From the NCBI RefSeq assembly GCF_900129645.1, contig NZ_FSQZ01000001.1:620001-684000 (forward strand): a DNA stretch of 64,000 nucleotides. The letters run 5' to 3'. The notes beneath the pieces were generated by a model. It did no database searches, was not told where the DNA came from, and was given only the letters and a program-made list of their open reading frames with translations. Both the position numbers and the translations under genes were made by a program. Numbering within the stretch: the stretch's first letter is position 1; each line of letters starts with the position of its first letter. Below are positions 51,444 to 59,883 of the stretch, one piece after another. The DNA is from Acetomicrobium flavidum (lineage in GTDB: Bacteria > Synergistota > Synergistia > Synergistales > Acetomicrobiaceae).

Positions 51444-52988
51444 TTAATCTGCTCCTTTGATGGACCTAGCTATCCACTTCCACTCCTGCAATCTGCACGA
51501 CAAGGTCGCTACGGCATAAACTATCGCTCCCAGAATACCCGCTCCAACCAACCAAAGCGCTTTTATAATCGTACTTCCCAATGAGGGATAGGGCAACAGT
51601 AATTTATACGTCAGGGATACCAATATTAATGCACAGGCAGAAAGCGCCAATTTGGCGCACCACTTGAGATCGAATATCCCCAGTTTACCGGTGGCCTTTG
51701 ATAAATATCCTATGCCCAAAAAGGCCCCGCTCGTGAAGCCGCAAGCTACCCCTAGGGCCAATCCTCGATAGGACAACCACTTCATGCTAGAGATGCTGAT
51801 CAAAAAGTTCACCAACACCGCAGAAGAGGTGACGAACATCGCTCCCTTGGGCAACCCATAGGCATATATGGCCCTCAAGGTGACGTTGGTCAAGGCCATG
51901 CCCAGAAGTCCAAGGCTGTAAATGGCAAAACACCAGCTGGTGGCCTTCCAAGCCCAATCACCGAAAGCCCCCCTGTAGAACACGCAGTTTACCGCCTCTG
52001 GGGAAAATATGACAGCCATGATCTCTATTGGCAGGATCAAGAAGAACGTGAACCTGAGTGAATCCCTAAAGATTTCGATGAATTCCTCGCTATTTGACGA
52101 TGCCCTAGAAAGGGTCGGCAAGACGGCCTGAGATATGGCTATGACGAACAATCCCAAAGGAAGTTGAAGCAATCTATCGGCGTAATTCAGCACCGAGATT
52201 GACCCTGCCTCCAAAAATGATCCCGCAACCCTGCTTATCACCGGATGCAGCTGGTTGAAAGAAAGTCCAACCACGTAGGGCAAGAAAAGGCGCATCATGG
52301 TCCTTAGGTCCTCGTCGGAACGGTCAATCTTCGTCGGGTAAAGCGCAAATCCCTTGAGGGCGCTCCATATCCATTGGACGCAAAACTGCGATATGCCTCC
52401 GGCCAATACGGCTATAGGTAGGATTGAAATGCCGTACCTTTCGCAAAAAAACAGGGCAACGCAGATGAAGACGACGTTGCTTACAGCCGGCGCTATGGCG
52501 GGCACAAAAAATGAGCCCAAGCTGTTGAGGACGCCCATGACCAGGGCAGAAAGAGAGATTATCAAAAGAAAGGGAAACAGCCTTCTGGTAAAAAGCGTCG
52601 CCAATCTGGCTTCATCCCCCGAAAAACCGGGGGCAATGAGGGAAACCAGCTGAGGAGAGAATATCATCCCAAGCAAAACTACACACGAACCGGCGACGAT
52701 CAAAACAGTAGTCGCCTGTCTCCCCAGTTCTTTGGCCCTGTCCTTCCCATGCCGGCTCAAGGCCCTGGAAAATATGGGCACAAAGGTGGCCGACAAGGCT
52801 CCCTCTGCGAGCAACTGCCTGGCCAGGTTGGCCAAAGTATACGCCACCAGGAAGGCATCCAGTTGTCGGGTTGCGCCGAAAAAGGCTGCGATTATGGTCT
52901 CGCGTATAAGCCCCAATATCCTGCTCGTAAGAGTGCCTATGGTCATCATCATCGAATGTCGTATAATGGTGTCAATTGCCTTGGCCAA
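51444..52988 (-). CDS. murJ: lipid II flippase MurJ
   Basis: A MOP-superfamily flippase that moves lipid II across the inner membrane. 514 aa with about 14 hydrophobic spans. Family marks: SRILGLIRETIIAAFFGAT near the N-terminus, FLVAYTLANLARQLLAEGA, and SVLNYADRLLQLPLGLFV in the middle. The TTG at 52988 has GAGGAGG eight bases upstream. Its start is only 32 bases from the start of the divergent protease gene, so its promoter must lie inside that gene's coding region. Confidence 0.94.
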   Translation of the reverse strand: MAKAIDTIIRHSMMMTIGTLTSRILGLIRETIIAAFFGATRQLDAFLVAYTLANLARQLLAEGALSATFVPIFSRALSRHGKDRAKELGRQATTVLIVAGSCVVLLGMIFSPQLVSLIAPGFSGDEARLATLFTRRLFPFLLIISLSALVMGVLNSLGSFFVPAIAPAVSNVVFICVALFFCERYGISILPIAVLAGGISQFCVQWIWSALKGFALYPTKIDRSDEDLRTMMRLFLPYVVGLSFNQLHPVISRVAGSFLEAGSISVLNYADRLLQLPLGLFVIAISQAVLPTLSRASSNSEEFIEIFRDSLRFTFFLILPIEIMAVIFSPEAVNCVFYRGAFGDWAWKATSWCFAIYSLGLLGMALTNVTLRAIYAYGLPKGAMFVTSSAVLVNFLISISSMKWLSYRGLALGVACGFTSGAFLGIGYLSKATGKLGIFDLKWCAKLALSACALILVSLTYKLLLPYPSLGSTIIKALWLVGAGILGAIVYAVATLSCRLQEWKWIARSIKGAD

Positions 52989-53020
52989 ATTTAAATCCTC
53001 CTCGATCAAAGGTGATGCAA

Positions 53021-53476
53021 ATGGATGCAGATATCCACGTTTGGGGAATCGGTAACGACATCATGGGTGATGACGGCGTAGGGATATTCGTCGCCAAGAT
53101 GCTAAGAAGGCTTTCGCCCTCCAACATTAAAGTTAGGATATGTGAAAGCGTCCCTGAAAATTTCATTTCCAAATCCACCATGAAGGATATCCGAAAACTC
53201 GTGATCGTTGATGCGGCACAGATGTCCCTACCGCCCGGAAGCATGAGAAGAATCTCTCCGATTGAGCCTCAAAGCTTCATTTCGACCCATGGGCTATCCT
53301 TCTTAAGGCTATTAAATCACAGCGCAAAGGAATGCGAGTTAATTATAATAGGCATCCAGCCTGCTATGACAGGCTTTTCCACAAAGCTGTCTCCGTCGGT
53401 CCGCAGGGCAGCACGAGAGCTCATAAAGATGATACTTTCCGGACGATTATGCGAGATACCCCCGCTTACCAGCTGA
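53021..53476 (+). CDS. hycI: HycI-type [NiFe]-hydrogenase maturation endopeptidase
   Basis: The only plus-strand gene. 151 aa, matching the peptidase that trims the large subunit of group 4 [NiFe] hydrogenases after nickel insertion. Family landmarks: [13 protein letters not shown] at the N-terminus, [26 protein letters not shown], a STHGLS His, and [12 protein letters not shown]. The expected nickel-sensing Asp residues (in GDD and VDA) and the His are present. AAAGGTG lies six bases before the ATG. It overlaps the 3' end of lptB by 11 bases and faces murJ across 32 bases. No hydrogenase genes are in the window, so the substrate must be encoded elsewhere. Confidence 0.88.
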   Translation: MDADIHVWGIGNDIMGDDGVGIFVAKMLRRLSPSNIKVRICESVPENFISKSTMKDIRKLVIVDAAQMSLPPGSMRRISPIEPQSFISTHGLSFLRLLNHSAKECELIIIGIQPAMTGFSTKLSPSVRRAARELIKMILSGRLCEIPPLTS

Positions 53477-54191
53477 ACCTCTCTCCAAGATAGTATTTTC
53501 TTGCAATTTCGCTTTCTGCAACCTCGTCAGGGGGTCCTTCTATCAGAATTTGGCCCTCATGAATGAGGCACGTCCTATCGGTGATGGCCAATGTCTCTCT
53601 GACGTTATGATCGGTAAGCAGTATGCCATACCCTCTATTCCGTAAGCTCAATATCAGCTGTTGTATATCATAAACTGCTATTGGATCTATCCCGCTAAAT
53701 GGCTCATCGAGCATCAGAAAATCCGGCTCTATGGCCAAGGTGCGGGCTATTTCTACTCGCCTTCTTTCTCCTCCGCTAAGCGAATAGCCCTTGACATCCG
53801 AGATCTTCTGCAGTCCAAATTCGGTCATTAGTAGGGCTACCTTTTCATCCACTTGCTCGTCCTTCAGATCGCGCTCCTCCAAGACAAGCCGCAGGTTCTC
53901 CTCTACCGTCAGGGACCTAAATACCGAGGCTTCCTGAGGCAAATAACCAAGCCCCAGCCTGGCCCTGTAATACATGGGAAAGGACGTGATCTCCACGTCG
54001 TCCAGATACACCTCCCCAGCATCGGGGTAAAGGAGTCCAACTATCATGTAAAAAGTTGTGGTCTTGCCTGCACCGTTAGGGCCCAACAAGCCCACGATCT
54101 CTCCTCTCTTGACGTGAAAGGAGACGTCTGATACGACCTTCCTCTGCTTGAAGGATTTCTCCAATTTCATAACGGACAATAAATCAGCCAT
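53466..54191 (-). CDS. lptB: lipopolysaccharide export ABC ATPase LptB
   Basis: The ATPase powering lipopolysaccharide extraction with LptFG. 241 aa. Walker [14 protein letters not shown]-loop [18 protein letters not shown], signature [15 protein letters not shown], Walker [16 protein letters not shown], and the H-loop [11 protein letters not shown]. This set, especially the [11 protein letters not shown] block, matches LptB rather than a general transporter ATPase. Follows lptA by eight bases. lptF and lptG are not in the window. Confidence 0.95.
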   Translation of the reverse strand: MADLLSVMKLEKSFKQRKVVSDVSFHVKRGEIVGLLGPNGAGKTTTFYMIVGLLYPDAGEVYLDDVEITSFPMYYRARLGLGYLPQEASVFRSLTVEENLRLVLEERDLKDEQVDEKVALLMTEFGLQKISDVKGYSLSGGERRRVEIARTLAIEPDFLMLDEPFSGIDPIAVYDIQQLILSLRNRGYGILLTDHNVRETLAITDRTCLIHEGQILIEGPPDEVAESEIARKYYLGERFSW

Positions 54192-54199
54192 ACCGAGCG

Positions 54200-55045
54200 C
54201 TATTCCTCCTTGACCTCGACGACGACCTTAGGCCTTCCGAGGGCTTCTATATGTCTGTCTTCCACATAGTAAACTAAGCTTTCTGCCTCTATGGTCTTGC
54301 CCTCCTGAACTGCCTTGGCATTGCCGGATACTTCAAGGACACCCTTGTCTCGAATGTAATGGGCCTGATCCCCCGTGATGTTCGTCCTTTCTCCATCCTT
54401 GGGCTCATGTACGATGACCACATTTCCCCTTGCCCACATTTCATCTATAAGCTCGTCTTTAATTTTACCCTTCACCTCTTGGGCGCTCATGGTCACTCCG
54501 CGCTCCTTGTCCCTAAACTGCTGCACTTGAGTGGCATCGAAATCATCGCCTCGCCTTGTGACCCTTTCGGCTACTATATCCATCTGCTTCATCCGCGCGT
54601 TTACGTTTCCCATGGCGCTGTAATAGATCGTCTTGCCGTCCAGCCACTCCAAATCGTTGCAGCGTATCTCCTCATCCTTGCCGCGGATCATATGGCTCTT
54701 GCCCGAGGCCCTAAGCAACGTTCCCATTTCATCCTTTGTCATCTTCAATTCCAGGCACGTAAGATTGGCCTCCCTCGATGGCCAGGAGGCGTCCACCCCA
54801 TTCCAAAAACGAAACTCCCTGCCATCTATGAACCCTTCGGCAAAGGGCGACTTGACCACGAGATCTTCCCTGGTAACTTCGACGCTTCCCTTGGCCGTGA
54901 CCTTGCCGGAATTGGGATCGTAGTATAATTCATCGGAGCGCAGCGTGACCTCAGTCGTGGCGTTTTTTTCGGCTCCCACGCATGGGGGAGATAGAAAAAA
55001 TGCAATCAATATCACAAAGGCCAAGAATCCGTATAGGGCCTTCAT
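54200..55045 (-). CDS. lptA: LptA/OstA-like periplasmic lipopolysaccharide transport protein
   Basis: A 281-residue exported protein, longer than enteric LptA. A signal peptide (about 1-24, [16 protein letters not shown]) is followed by OstA-like beta-jellyroll repeats: [19 protein letters not shown] and [15 protein letters not shown] at the start, [17 protein letters not shown] in the middle, and [32 protein letters not shown] at the end in parts. The length allows two LptA/LptC-like domains in tandem. ATG at 55045; the frame is open back to 55066 with two other ATGs. Confidence 0.82.
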   Translation of the reverse strand: MKALYGFLAFVILIAFFLSPPCVGAEKNATTEVTLRSDELYYDPNSGKVTAKGSVEVTREDLVVKSPFAEGFIDGREFRFWNGVDASWPSREANLTCLELKMTKDEMGTLLRASGKSHMIRGKDEEIRCNDLEWLDGKTIYYSAMGNVNARMKQMDIVAERVTRRGDDFDATQVQQFRDKERGVTMSAQEVKGKIKDELIDEMWARGNVVIVHEPKDGERTNITGDQAHYIRDKGVLEVSGNAKAVQEGKTIEAESLVYYVEDRHIEALGRPKVVVEVKEE

Positions 55046-55058
55046 GTCCTTCATCCTA

Positions 55059-56054
55059 CTACACATCGGCTTTGGATGATACCAGTTCGGCTATTTGAAC
55101 CGCGTTGAGCGCCGCACCTTTTCTTAGGTTATCGGACACGACCCACATGGACAAGGCACGCGGCATCCCCATGTCATACCTGATCCTGCCCACGTAAACC
55201 AGGTCGCTTCCTGCCGCCTGCAGCGGAGTTATGTAATTGTTGCCGGTCATTACCTCTACGCCGGGGGCCTCCGAGAGTATGGCGCATGCCTCTTCAAGGG
55301 TTATATGTTCCCCAAATTGAGCGACTATGGCCTCCGAATGCCCGCGCCTCACGGGAACCCTAACCGTCGTACAGCTTACCTGCAACCTATGATGATGCAG
55401 GATCTTTCTGGATTCGTGAAGCATCTTCCACTCCTCTTCAGAGACGCCCGATTCGTCCATAGGTCCAATGTGGGGCAAAACGTTGAACCCTATCGGCAGT
55501 GGATAGACCTCCGGCTTAAATGGCTTGCCTTCCAAGTTTGAACGTATGCTGTCATCAAGCTCGGTCAAGGCCTCCTTGCCGGTCCCCGATACTGATTGAA
55601 AGGTGACGGCAGAGAAATACTCAAGGCAAAACCTCCTGTGCAGCGGTGCCAAAGCAACTACGGCCTGAATCGTTGCGCAATTCGGATTGGCTATTATGCC
55701 TCTATGGTGCATGGCATCAGAAGGGTTCACCTCAGGAATCACGAGGGGAACCTTCGGGTTCATCCTCCAGGCAGAGCTGTTATCTATTACAACCGCCCCG
55801 CAGGAGGCCGCTATAGGTGCCCATTTCTCGGATATATCTGCCCCTGCCGAAAATAAAGCGATGTCTACGCCCTGAAATGCCTCCCTTGAGACCTCCCTGA
55901 CTTCTATCTGAGCACCGCGAAAATCGATGAGCTTTCCGGCCGATTTTCCAGAAGCCAGAGGGATAAGCTCGGTTACGGGGAAATTTCTTTCCTCCAATAC
56001 CTTTATCATCTCTTGCCCCACAAGACCTGTTGCCCCTAGAACAGCCACCTTCAT
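55059..56054 (-). CDS. asd: aspartate-semialdehyde dehydrogenase
   Basis: Reduces aspartyl phosphate to aspartate semialdehyde with NADPH, the branch point to lysine, diaminopimelate, threonine and methionine. 331 aa. NADP motif VLGATGLVGQEM, SAGADISEKW, DNSSAWRMN, active-site Cys in ANPNCATIQ, and the catalytic His within RVPVRRGHSEA. The gene starts one base after lysC. It also supplies cell-wall diaminopimelate, so the threonine leader may not be its only control. Confidence 0.97.
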   Translation of the reverse strand: MKVAVLGATGLVGQEMIKVLEERNFPVTELIPLASGKSAGKLIDFRGAQIEVREVSREAFQGVDIALFSAGADISEKWAPIAASCGAVVIDNSSAWRMNPKVPLVIPEVNPSDAMHHRGIIANPNCATIQAVVALAPLHRRFCLEYFSAVTFQSVSGTGKEALTELDDSIRSNLEGKPFKPEVYPLPIGFNVLPHIGPMDESGVSEEEWKMLHESRKILHHHRLQVSCTTVRVPVRRGHSEAIVAQFGEHITLEEACAILSEAPGVEVMTGNNYITPLQAAGSDLVYVGRIRYDMGMPRALSMWVVSDNLRKGAALNAVQIAELVSSKADV

Positions 56055-56055
56055 T

Positions 56056-57279
56056 TCACACTTCTCCTTCCATAAAATGTTTATGCAAAGAAGATACAGC
56101 CTTGTCTACCGATGTAGAAGATATTACACATGTGATCGAGTTTGATGTAGAAGAAATCATGTCGATATTGATACCCTCCCGCGACAGGACAGAAAACATC
56201 TGTGCCGGAATATCCGGATGGACGGACAAACCGACTCCTATTATGGAAACCCTTCCGACCTCCGAATCATAGGTGACGCCTTGAGCATCGATTTCCCTTG
56301 CATATTCGCTACAAACCTCTATCGCATCTCCAAGCAGGGTCTCCTTGACAAGGAAGGCTATATCGTTGACATCTCCACGCATGACACTCTGTATTATCAT
56401 CTCGACGCCTATGCCGCGCTCTGCCAACCTGCTAAACAACCCGGCGGCAATACCGGGCATGTCGGGGACCCCCAGCACAGCTATTTTAGCAACATTTTTA
56501 TCATGTACAACAGCCTTTATCACTAAACCCTCTTTTATGCCTTCTTCTCTCACCCAAGTTCCCTCCCCGTCCACTATACTCGAGCTTACGTAAATGGGCA
56601 TCTTATACAACGAAGCAAACTCCACGCTTCTTGCCTGAAGGACCTTTGCTCCCAGAGCAGCCATTTCAATGCACTCTTCATAGGATACGGACGACAACTT
56701 AATGGCGCCTGAGGCTACTTTGGGGTCAGCCGTATAAATTCCGTCCACATCGGTGTAAATATGACAGAATTCGCCATCGAGGGCAACGGCCAAGGCAACG
56801 GCCGAAAGATCCGAACCGCCCCTGCCCAAGGTCATGAAGTCTCCAAGTTCGTTGATCCCCTGAAAGCCCGTGACGACGGCAACTCCACCCTCGCTAAGCC
56901 ATTCCTCGACCCTTTTGGGATTTACGTCGGTTATCCTGCCTTCCGTATGATGACCATAAGCGATAAACCCCGCCTGGGAACCGTTGAAGGATTTGGCCTT
57001 CAAGCCTAAATCCTTCAGGGCCAAGGCCAGTAAGGCGGCACTTTGCTGTTCCCCGGTTACCAAGAGTTGGTCTATCTCCCTTCCGTCAGATACGCTCGAA
57101 GTCTTACGCGCAAGCTCTATCAGATTATCCGTCGTCTTTCCCATGGCCGACACCACGACAGCCACCTCGTAACCTTTATCCACGTAATCTCCCTTTATAC
57201 GCCCGGCAACGTTGCGTATCCTTTCTACGGTAGCCACTGAACTTCCGCCGAACTTCAACACTACACGATTATACGACAT
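56056..57279 (-). CDS. lysC: aspartokinase
   Basis: Phosphorylates aspartate, the first step of the aspartate amino acid family. 407 aa. Kinase motifs: VLKFGGSSVATVERI at the N-terminus, FQGINELGDFMTLGRGGSDLSA (in two blocks), and YTDVDGIYTADP. Two ACT domains for allosteric control follow (about 265-407). ATG at 57279 has GGAGGAGGG upstream and overlaps the thrB end by 19 bases; the open frame continues upstream but only within thrB. Confidence 0.97.
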   Translation of the reverse strand: MSYNRVVLKFGGSSVATVERIRNVAGRIKGDYVDKGYEVAVVVSAMGKTTDNLIELARKTSSVSDGREIDQLLVTGEQQSAALLALALKDLGLKAKSFNGSQAGFIAYGHHTEGRITDVNPKRVEEWLSEGGVAVVTGFQGINELGDFMTLGRGGSDLSAVALAVALDGEFCHIYTDVDGIYTADPKVASGAIKLSSVSYEECIEMAALGAKVLQARSVEFASLYKMPIYVSSSIVDGEGTWVREEGIKEGLVIKAVVHDKNVAKIAVLGVPDMPGIAAGLFSRLAERGIGVEMIIQSVMRGDVNDIAFLVKETLLGDAIEVCSEYAREIDAQGVTYDSEVGRVSIIGVGLSVHPDIPAQMFSVLSREGINIDMISSTSNSITCVISSTSVDKAVSSLHKHFMEGEV

Positions 57280-58217
57280 CGACTGCCCTCCTCCGCAGCT
57301 GCCGGCTTGACGCCCTTTATCCTCGCCCCCTCCTGATCCACATCTAGGACGAAGAAGCGGGACCTTATGCCTCTTTCGGTGAAGACCGAACACATCTCCT
57401 TTGCCGTGCGGGTGGGATTGCCCTTCACGAAAGCAAGGACGCTTGGGCCGGATCCGCTGATCGCAGCCCCAAGGCACCCCGGCACGGATTTAACGCGATC
57501 CAGGATTTCCTCTCCACCCGGAAAGAGCTTGGCCCTATATGGTTGATGAAGCTTGTCCTCCATGGCCCACGGCAGGTTTTCAAGCTTGCCCGTGACCCAA
57601 GAAGCTGCCAGCAGAGCAGCTCGGCTCAAGTTAAATACGGCATCCTGAAGCGAGACGCTTTTGGGGAGCACTTCTCTTGCCATTTTCGTGTCCACGGTCA
57701 CATCCGGCACGGCCACGACGACTTTTATCTTCTCCTCAAAGGCCGGCAGTTTAACGTATTTGACCTCTTTGCCATCCCAAGCGCTTATGACGAAGCCTCC
57801 GATACAGCACGGAACCACGTTATCCGGGTGTCCCTCCAGCTCCACCATTAGGGAAAGCAACTTTTCCCTTTGAAGGGAAAGCACTCCTACGGCATTTGCC
57901 AACATGACTCCCCCAACTATCGCGGAAGCCGAGCTGCCCAACCCCCTCGACAGGGGAATGGCGTTGTAGGATTTAAGCTTTAACCCAACGGGAGGGATGT
58001 CAAATTTAGCCAGTGTAGCCCTGAAGGATCTTATTAACAGGTTGTCTTCGGGCTTTGCCAAGCTCCTTCCCCCTTCGCCTACGACTTCCACTTCATAGGT
58101 GTCCGGGGGCAAGAGGCCTACGACTTGATAACGATTATATAAAGACAGCGCAACGCCAAAGGAATCAAAGCCGGACCCTATATTGGCGCTTGATGCCGGC
58201 ACAATAGCTGTCAACAT
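57261..58217 (-). CDS. thrB: homoserine kinase
   Basis: Phosphorylates homoserine for threonine synthesis. A GHMP kinase of 318 aa. Motifs: IVPASSANIGSGFDSFGVAL at the N-terminus, the ATP loop SRGLGSSASAIVGGV, and GCLGAAISGSGPSVLAF near the end. The ATG overlaps the thrC stop, indicating translational coupling. Confidence 0.97.
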   Translation of the reverse strand: MLTAIVPASSANIGSGFDSFGVALSLYNRYQVVGLLPPDTYEVEVVGEGGRSLAKPEDNLLIRSFRATLAKFDIPPVGLKLKSYNAIPLSRGLGSSASAIVGGVMLANAVGVLSLQREKLLSLMVELEGHPDNVVPCCIGGFVISAWDGKEVKYVKLPAFEEKIKVVVAVPDVTVDTKMAREVLPKSVSLQDAVFNLSRAALLAASWVTGKLENLPWAMEDKLHQPYRAKLFPGGEEILDRVKSVPGCLGAAISGSGPSVLAFVKGNPTRTAKEMCSVFTERGIRSRFFVLDVDQEGARIKGVKPAAAEEGSRCRIIV

Positions 58218-59254
58218 GACATTATCGCCTCCTTCAAATCATCGAAGTCCGCCTCCACCTCTTTTGGCGGTGAGACCATATAATCGACTATCATAGGGTC
58301 CTTTAATCCATTACCCGTAAGGACCATGACGACCCTTATGCCCTTTGGCAAGTCGCCGTTTCTCTTCAGCTTATAAAGGCCGGCAAGCGTGGCACAGGAA
58401 GCCGGCTCGGCGAATATGCCCTCACTGCTTGCCAGATCCCTTTGTGCCTGAAGTATCTCTTCGTCGGAGACCGCCAAAAACATTCCATTGCTGCTTTTAA
58501 CGGCAGCCATGGCCTTTTTTGCGTTCACGGGATTGCCGATGCGTATCGCCGTGGCAACCGTCTCCGGGTTTTGGAAGGGCTTTCCCGTTACCAGGGGGGC
58601 AGCACCTTGAGCTTGCACTCCTATCATTTTGGGGATCGCGTCAATCAGGCCCGCTTTTTTGTATTGGACGAAGCCTGCCCAGTAGGCCGTTATATTTCCT
58701 GCGTTTCCCACGGGCAATACGCACCAATCCGGAGATCCTATCTCGTCTGAAACCTCCCAGGCACCGCTTCTCTGTCCCCAAAGCCTGTAAGGATTTACCG
58801 AGTTTACGATATTTAAACCCAGATCGCTGGCCAGCCTGCGCGTCATATCAAGTGCAACATCGAAGTTTCCGCGAACGGCCAATACATTTGCCCCGTACAT
58901 CAAAGCCTGTGCAAGCTTGCCCTTGGCCACTTTGCCGGCAGGCAAGACGACATGACATTTGAGTTTTGCCTTGGCGGCATAAGCCGCTGCCGAAGCGGAA
59001 GTGTTTCCCGTCGAAGCGCATATGATGCCCTTAGATCCTGCCTCCAAAGCCTTGGCCACAGCAAGTACCATGCCTCTATCCTTAAAGGAGCCTGTGGGGT
59101 TAAGGCCTTCGCATTTACCGTAAAGCTCGATCCCAAGCTTTACGCCAAGATTGTCAAGTCGAACTAAGGGAGTGTTGCCCTCGCCTATCGATATGATCGG
59201 CGTGCCTGACGTGACGGGAAAATATTTAACATACCTTTCCAGTAAGCGAACCAT
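58211..59254 (-). CDS. thrC: threonine synthase
   Basis: A PLP enzyme converting O-phosphohomoserine to threonine. 347 aa, the short form of the family. The PLP lysine is in NPTGSFKDRGM (about 52-62), CASTGNTSASAAAYAAK binds the phosphate, and LPVGNAGNITAYWAGF is the second conserved loop. First gene after the threonine T-box leader. Confidence 0.97.
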   Translation of the reverse strand: MVRLLERYVKYFPVTSGTPIISIGEGNTPLVRLDNLGVKLGIELYGKCEGLNPTGSFKDRGMVLAVAKALEAGSKGIICASTGNTSASAAAYAAKAKLKCHVVLPAGKVAKGKLAQALMYGANVLAVRGNFDVALDMTRRLASDLGLNIVNSVNPYRLWGQRSGAWEVSDEIGSPDWCVLPVGNAGNITAYWAGFVQYKKAGLIDAIPKMIGVQAQGAAPLVTGKPFQNPETVATAIRIGNPVNAKKAMAAVKSSNGMFLAVSDEEILQAQRDLASSEGIFAEPASCATLAGLYKLKRNGDLPKGIRVVMVLTGNGLKDPMIVDYMVSPPKEVEADFDDLKEAIMSC

Positions 59255-59545
59255 TAAATTTCCATCCCTCCATATAGTTATTAAAAACCCTCCTCAAGCC
59301 TCCATTGGAGGCGAGAGGAGGGCTCCCGCGGTTCCACTCCATTTCCGAAGATTTCAGCTTCGGAACTCTTTTCGCTATAAGGGGCGAATCCCCGCTATCT
59401 TATCCGAAAAAGGACGGCTTCGATAGCTGCTCAGGGGTGGTCTTCGCTCATCCGCGAACGGAAATCTCGCACCGCATAATTTCCTCTCTGAAGATCGCCT
59501 AAGACGAGCTACTCTTCCCCTTCATCGCAAAGTTTTCTTAATTAA
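59255..59545 (-). promoter_or_regulatory. T-box riboswitch, threonine-specific (ACC specifier), controlling thrC-thrB-lysC-asd
   Basis: An RNA leader of about 290 bases that senses uncharged tRNA-Thr. The T-box sequence TGGAACCGCGG lies at about 59327-59337 on the minus strand. Stem I marks GATGAAGGGGAAGAGTAG (about 59508-59525) and AGAGAGG (about 59485-59491) are present. The specifier, aligned on the GAA-N-codon-A...TGAG frame seen in glyQS, is ACC at 59439-59441, a threonine codon. A terminator with stem CCCTCCTC (59322-59315) and GAGGAGGG (59295-59288), then five T, ends the leader. Low charged tRNA-Thr should favour the antiterminator and expression. This accounts for most of the gene-free stretch 59255-59617. 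Confidence 0.93.
59283..59322 (-). terminator. T-box-controlled terminator before thrC
   Basis: CCCTCCTC (59322-59315) pairs with GAGGAGGG (59295-59288), with an inner GCCTCC/GGAGGC stem and a TTTTT run. It lies 29 bases before the thrC ATG and is the terminator half of the T-box switch. Confidence 0.9.
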
Positions 59546-59550
59546 TGGTC

Positions 59551-59579
59551 TTTATAATACCGTTAACCGAAGATGTCAA
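59551..59579 (-). promoter_or_regulatory. promoter of the threonine operon
   Basis: TTGACA (59574-59579), a 17-base spacer and TATAAA (59551-59556) on the minus strand. Starts near 59544, directly at the 5' end of the T-box leader. Confidence 0.85.
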
Positions 59580-59617
59580 GTGGATGGCGCTCATTTATGC
59601 TTCATAGGCAAGGCCCT

Positions 59618-59776
59618 TTATTCTGCCGGCTCAAACATGTCCTTTCCAACTCCGCATACCGGGCATACCCAATCGTCAGGCAATTCCTCGAAAGGCGTCC
59701 CGGGAGCAATGCCGGAATCGGGATCGCCTTGTGCCGGATCATAAACATAACCGCAAACTGTGCAAATATACTTCAT
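59618..59776 (-). CDS. rubredoxin
   Basis: A 52-residue electron-transfer protein with one Fe(Cys)4 centre. [18 protein letters not shown] carries the first C-x2-C and [17 protein letters not shown] the second, with the aromatic residues usual for the family. GGGGGG lies seven bases before the ATG. It commonly passes electrons to rubrerythrin, superoxide reductase or oxidoreductases in anaerobes; no such partner is adjacent. Own promoter upstream. Confidence 0.97.
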   Translation of the reverse strand: MKYICTVCGYVYDPAQGDPDSGIAPGTPFEELPDDWVCPVCGVGKDMFEPAE

Positions 59777-59814
59777 GACTTTCCCCCCTTAGGTATAGGT
59801 TAAAGCTTGTAATT

Positions 59815-59844
59815 ATTATAATCTATGCATAAACCTTATGCCAT
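59815..59844 (-). promoter_or_regulatory. predicted rubredoxin promoter
   Basis: ATGGCA (59839-59844), an 18-base spacer and perfect TATAAT (59815-59820) on the minus strand. The -35 matches four of six. It lies between the AIR-synthase-like gene and rubredoxin. Confidence 0.5.
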
Positions 59845-59883
59845 CGCTAAAACAAAGATCCATCGCTATCATCAGGCTATCGG

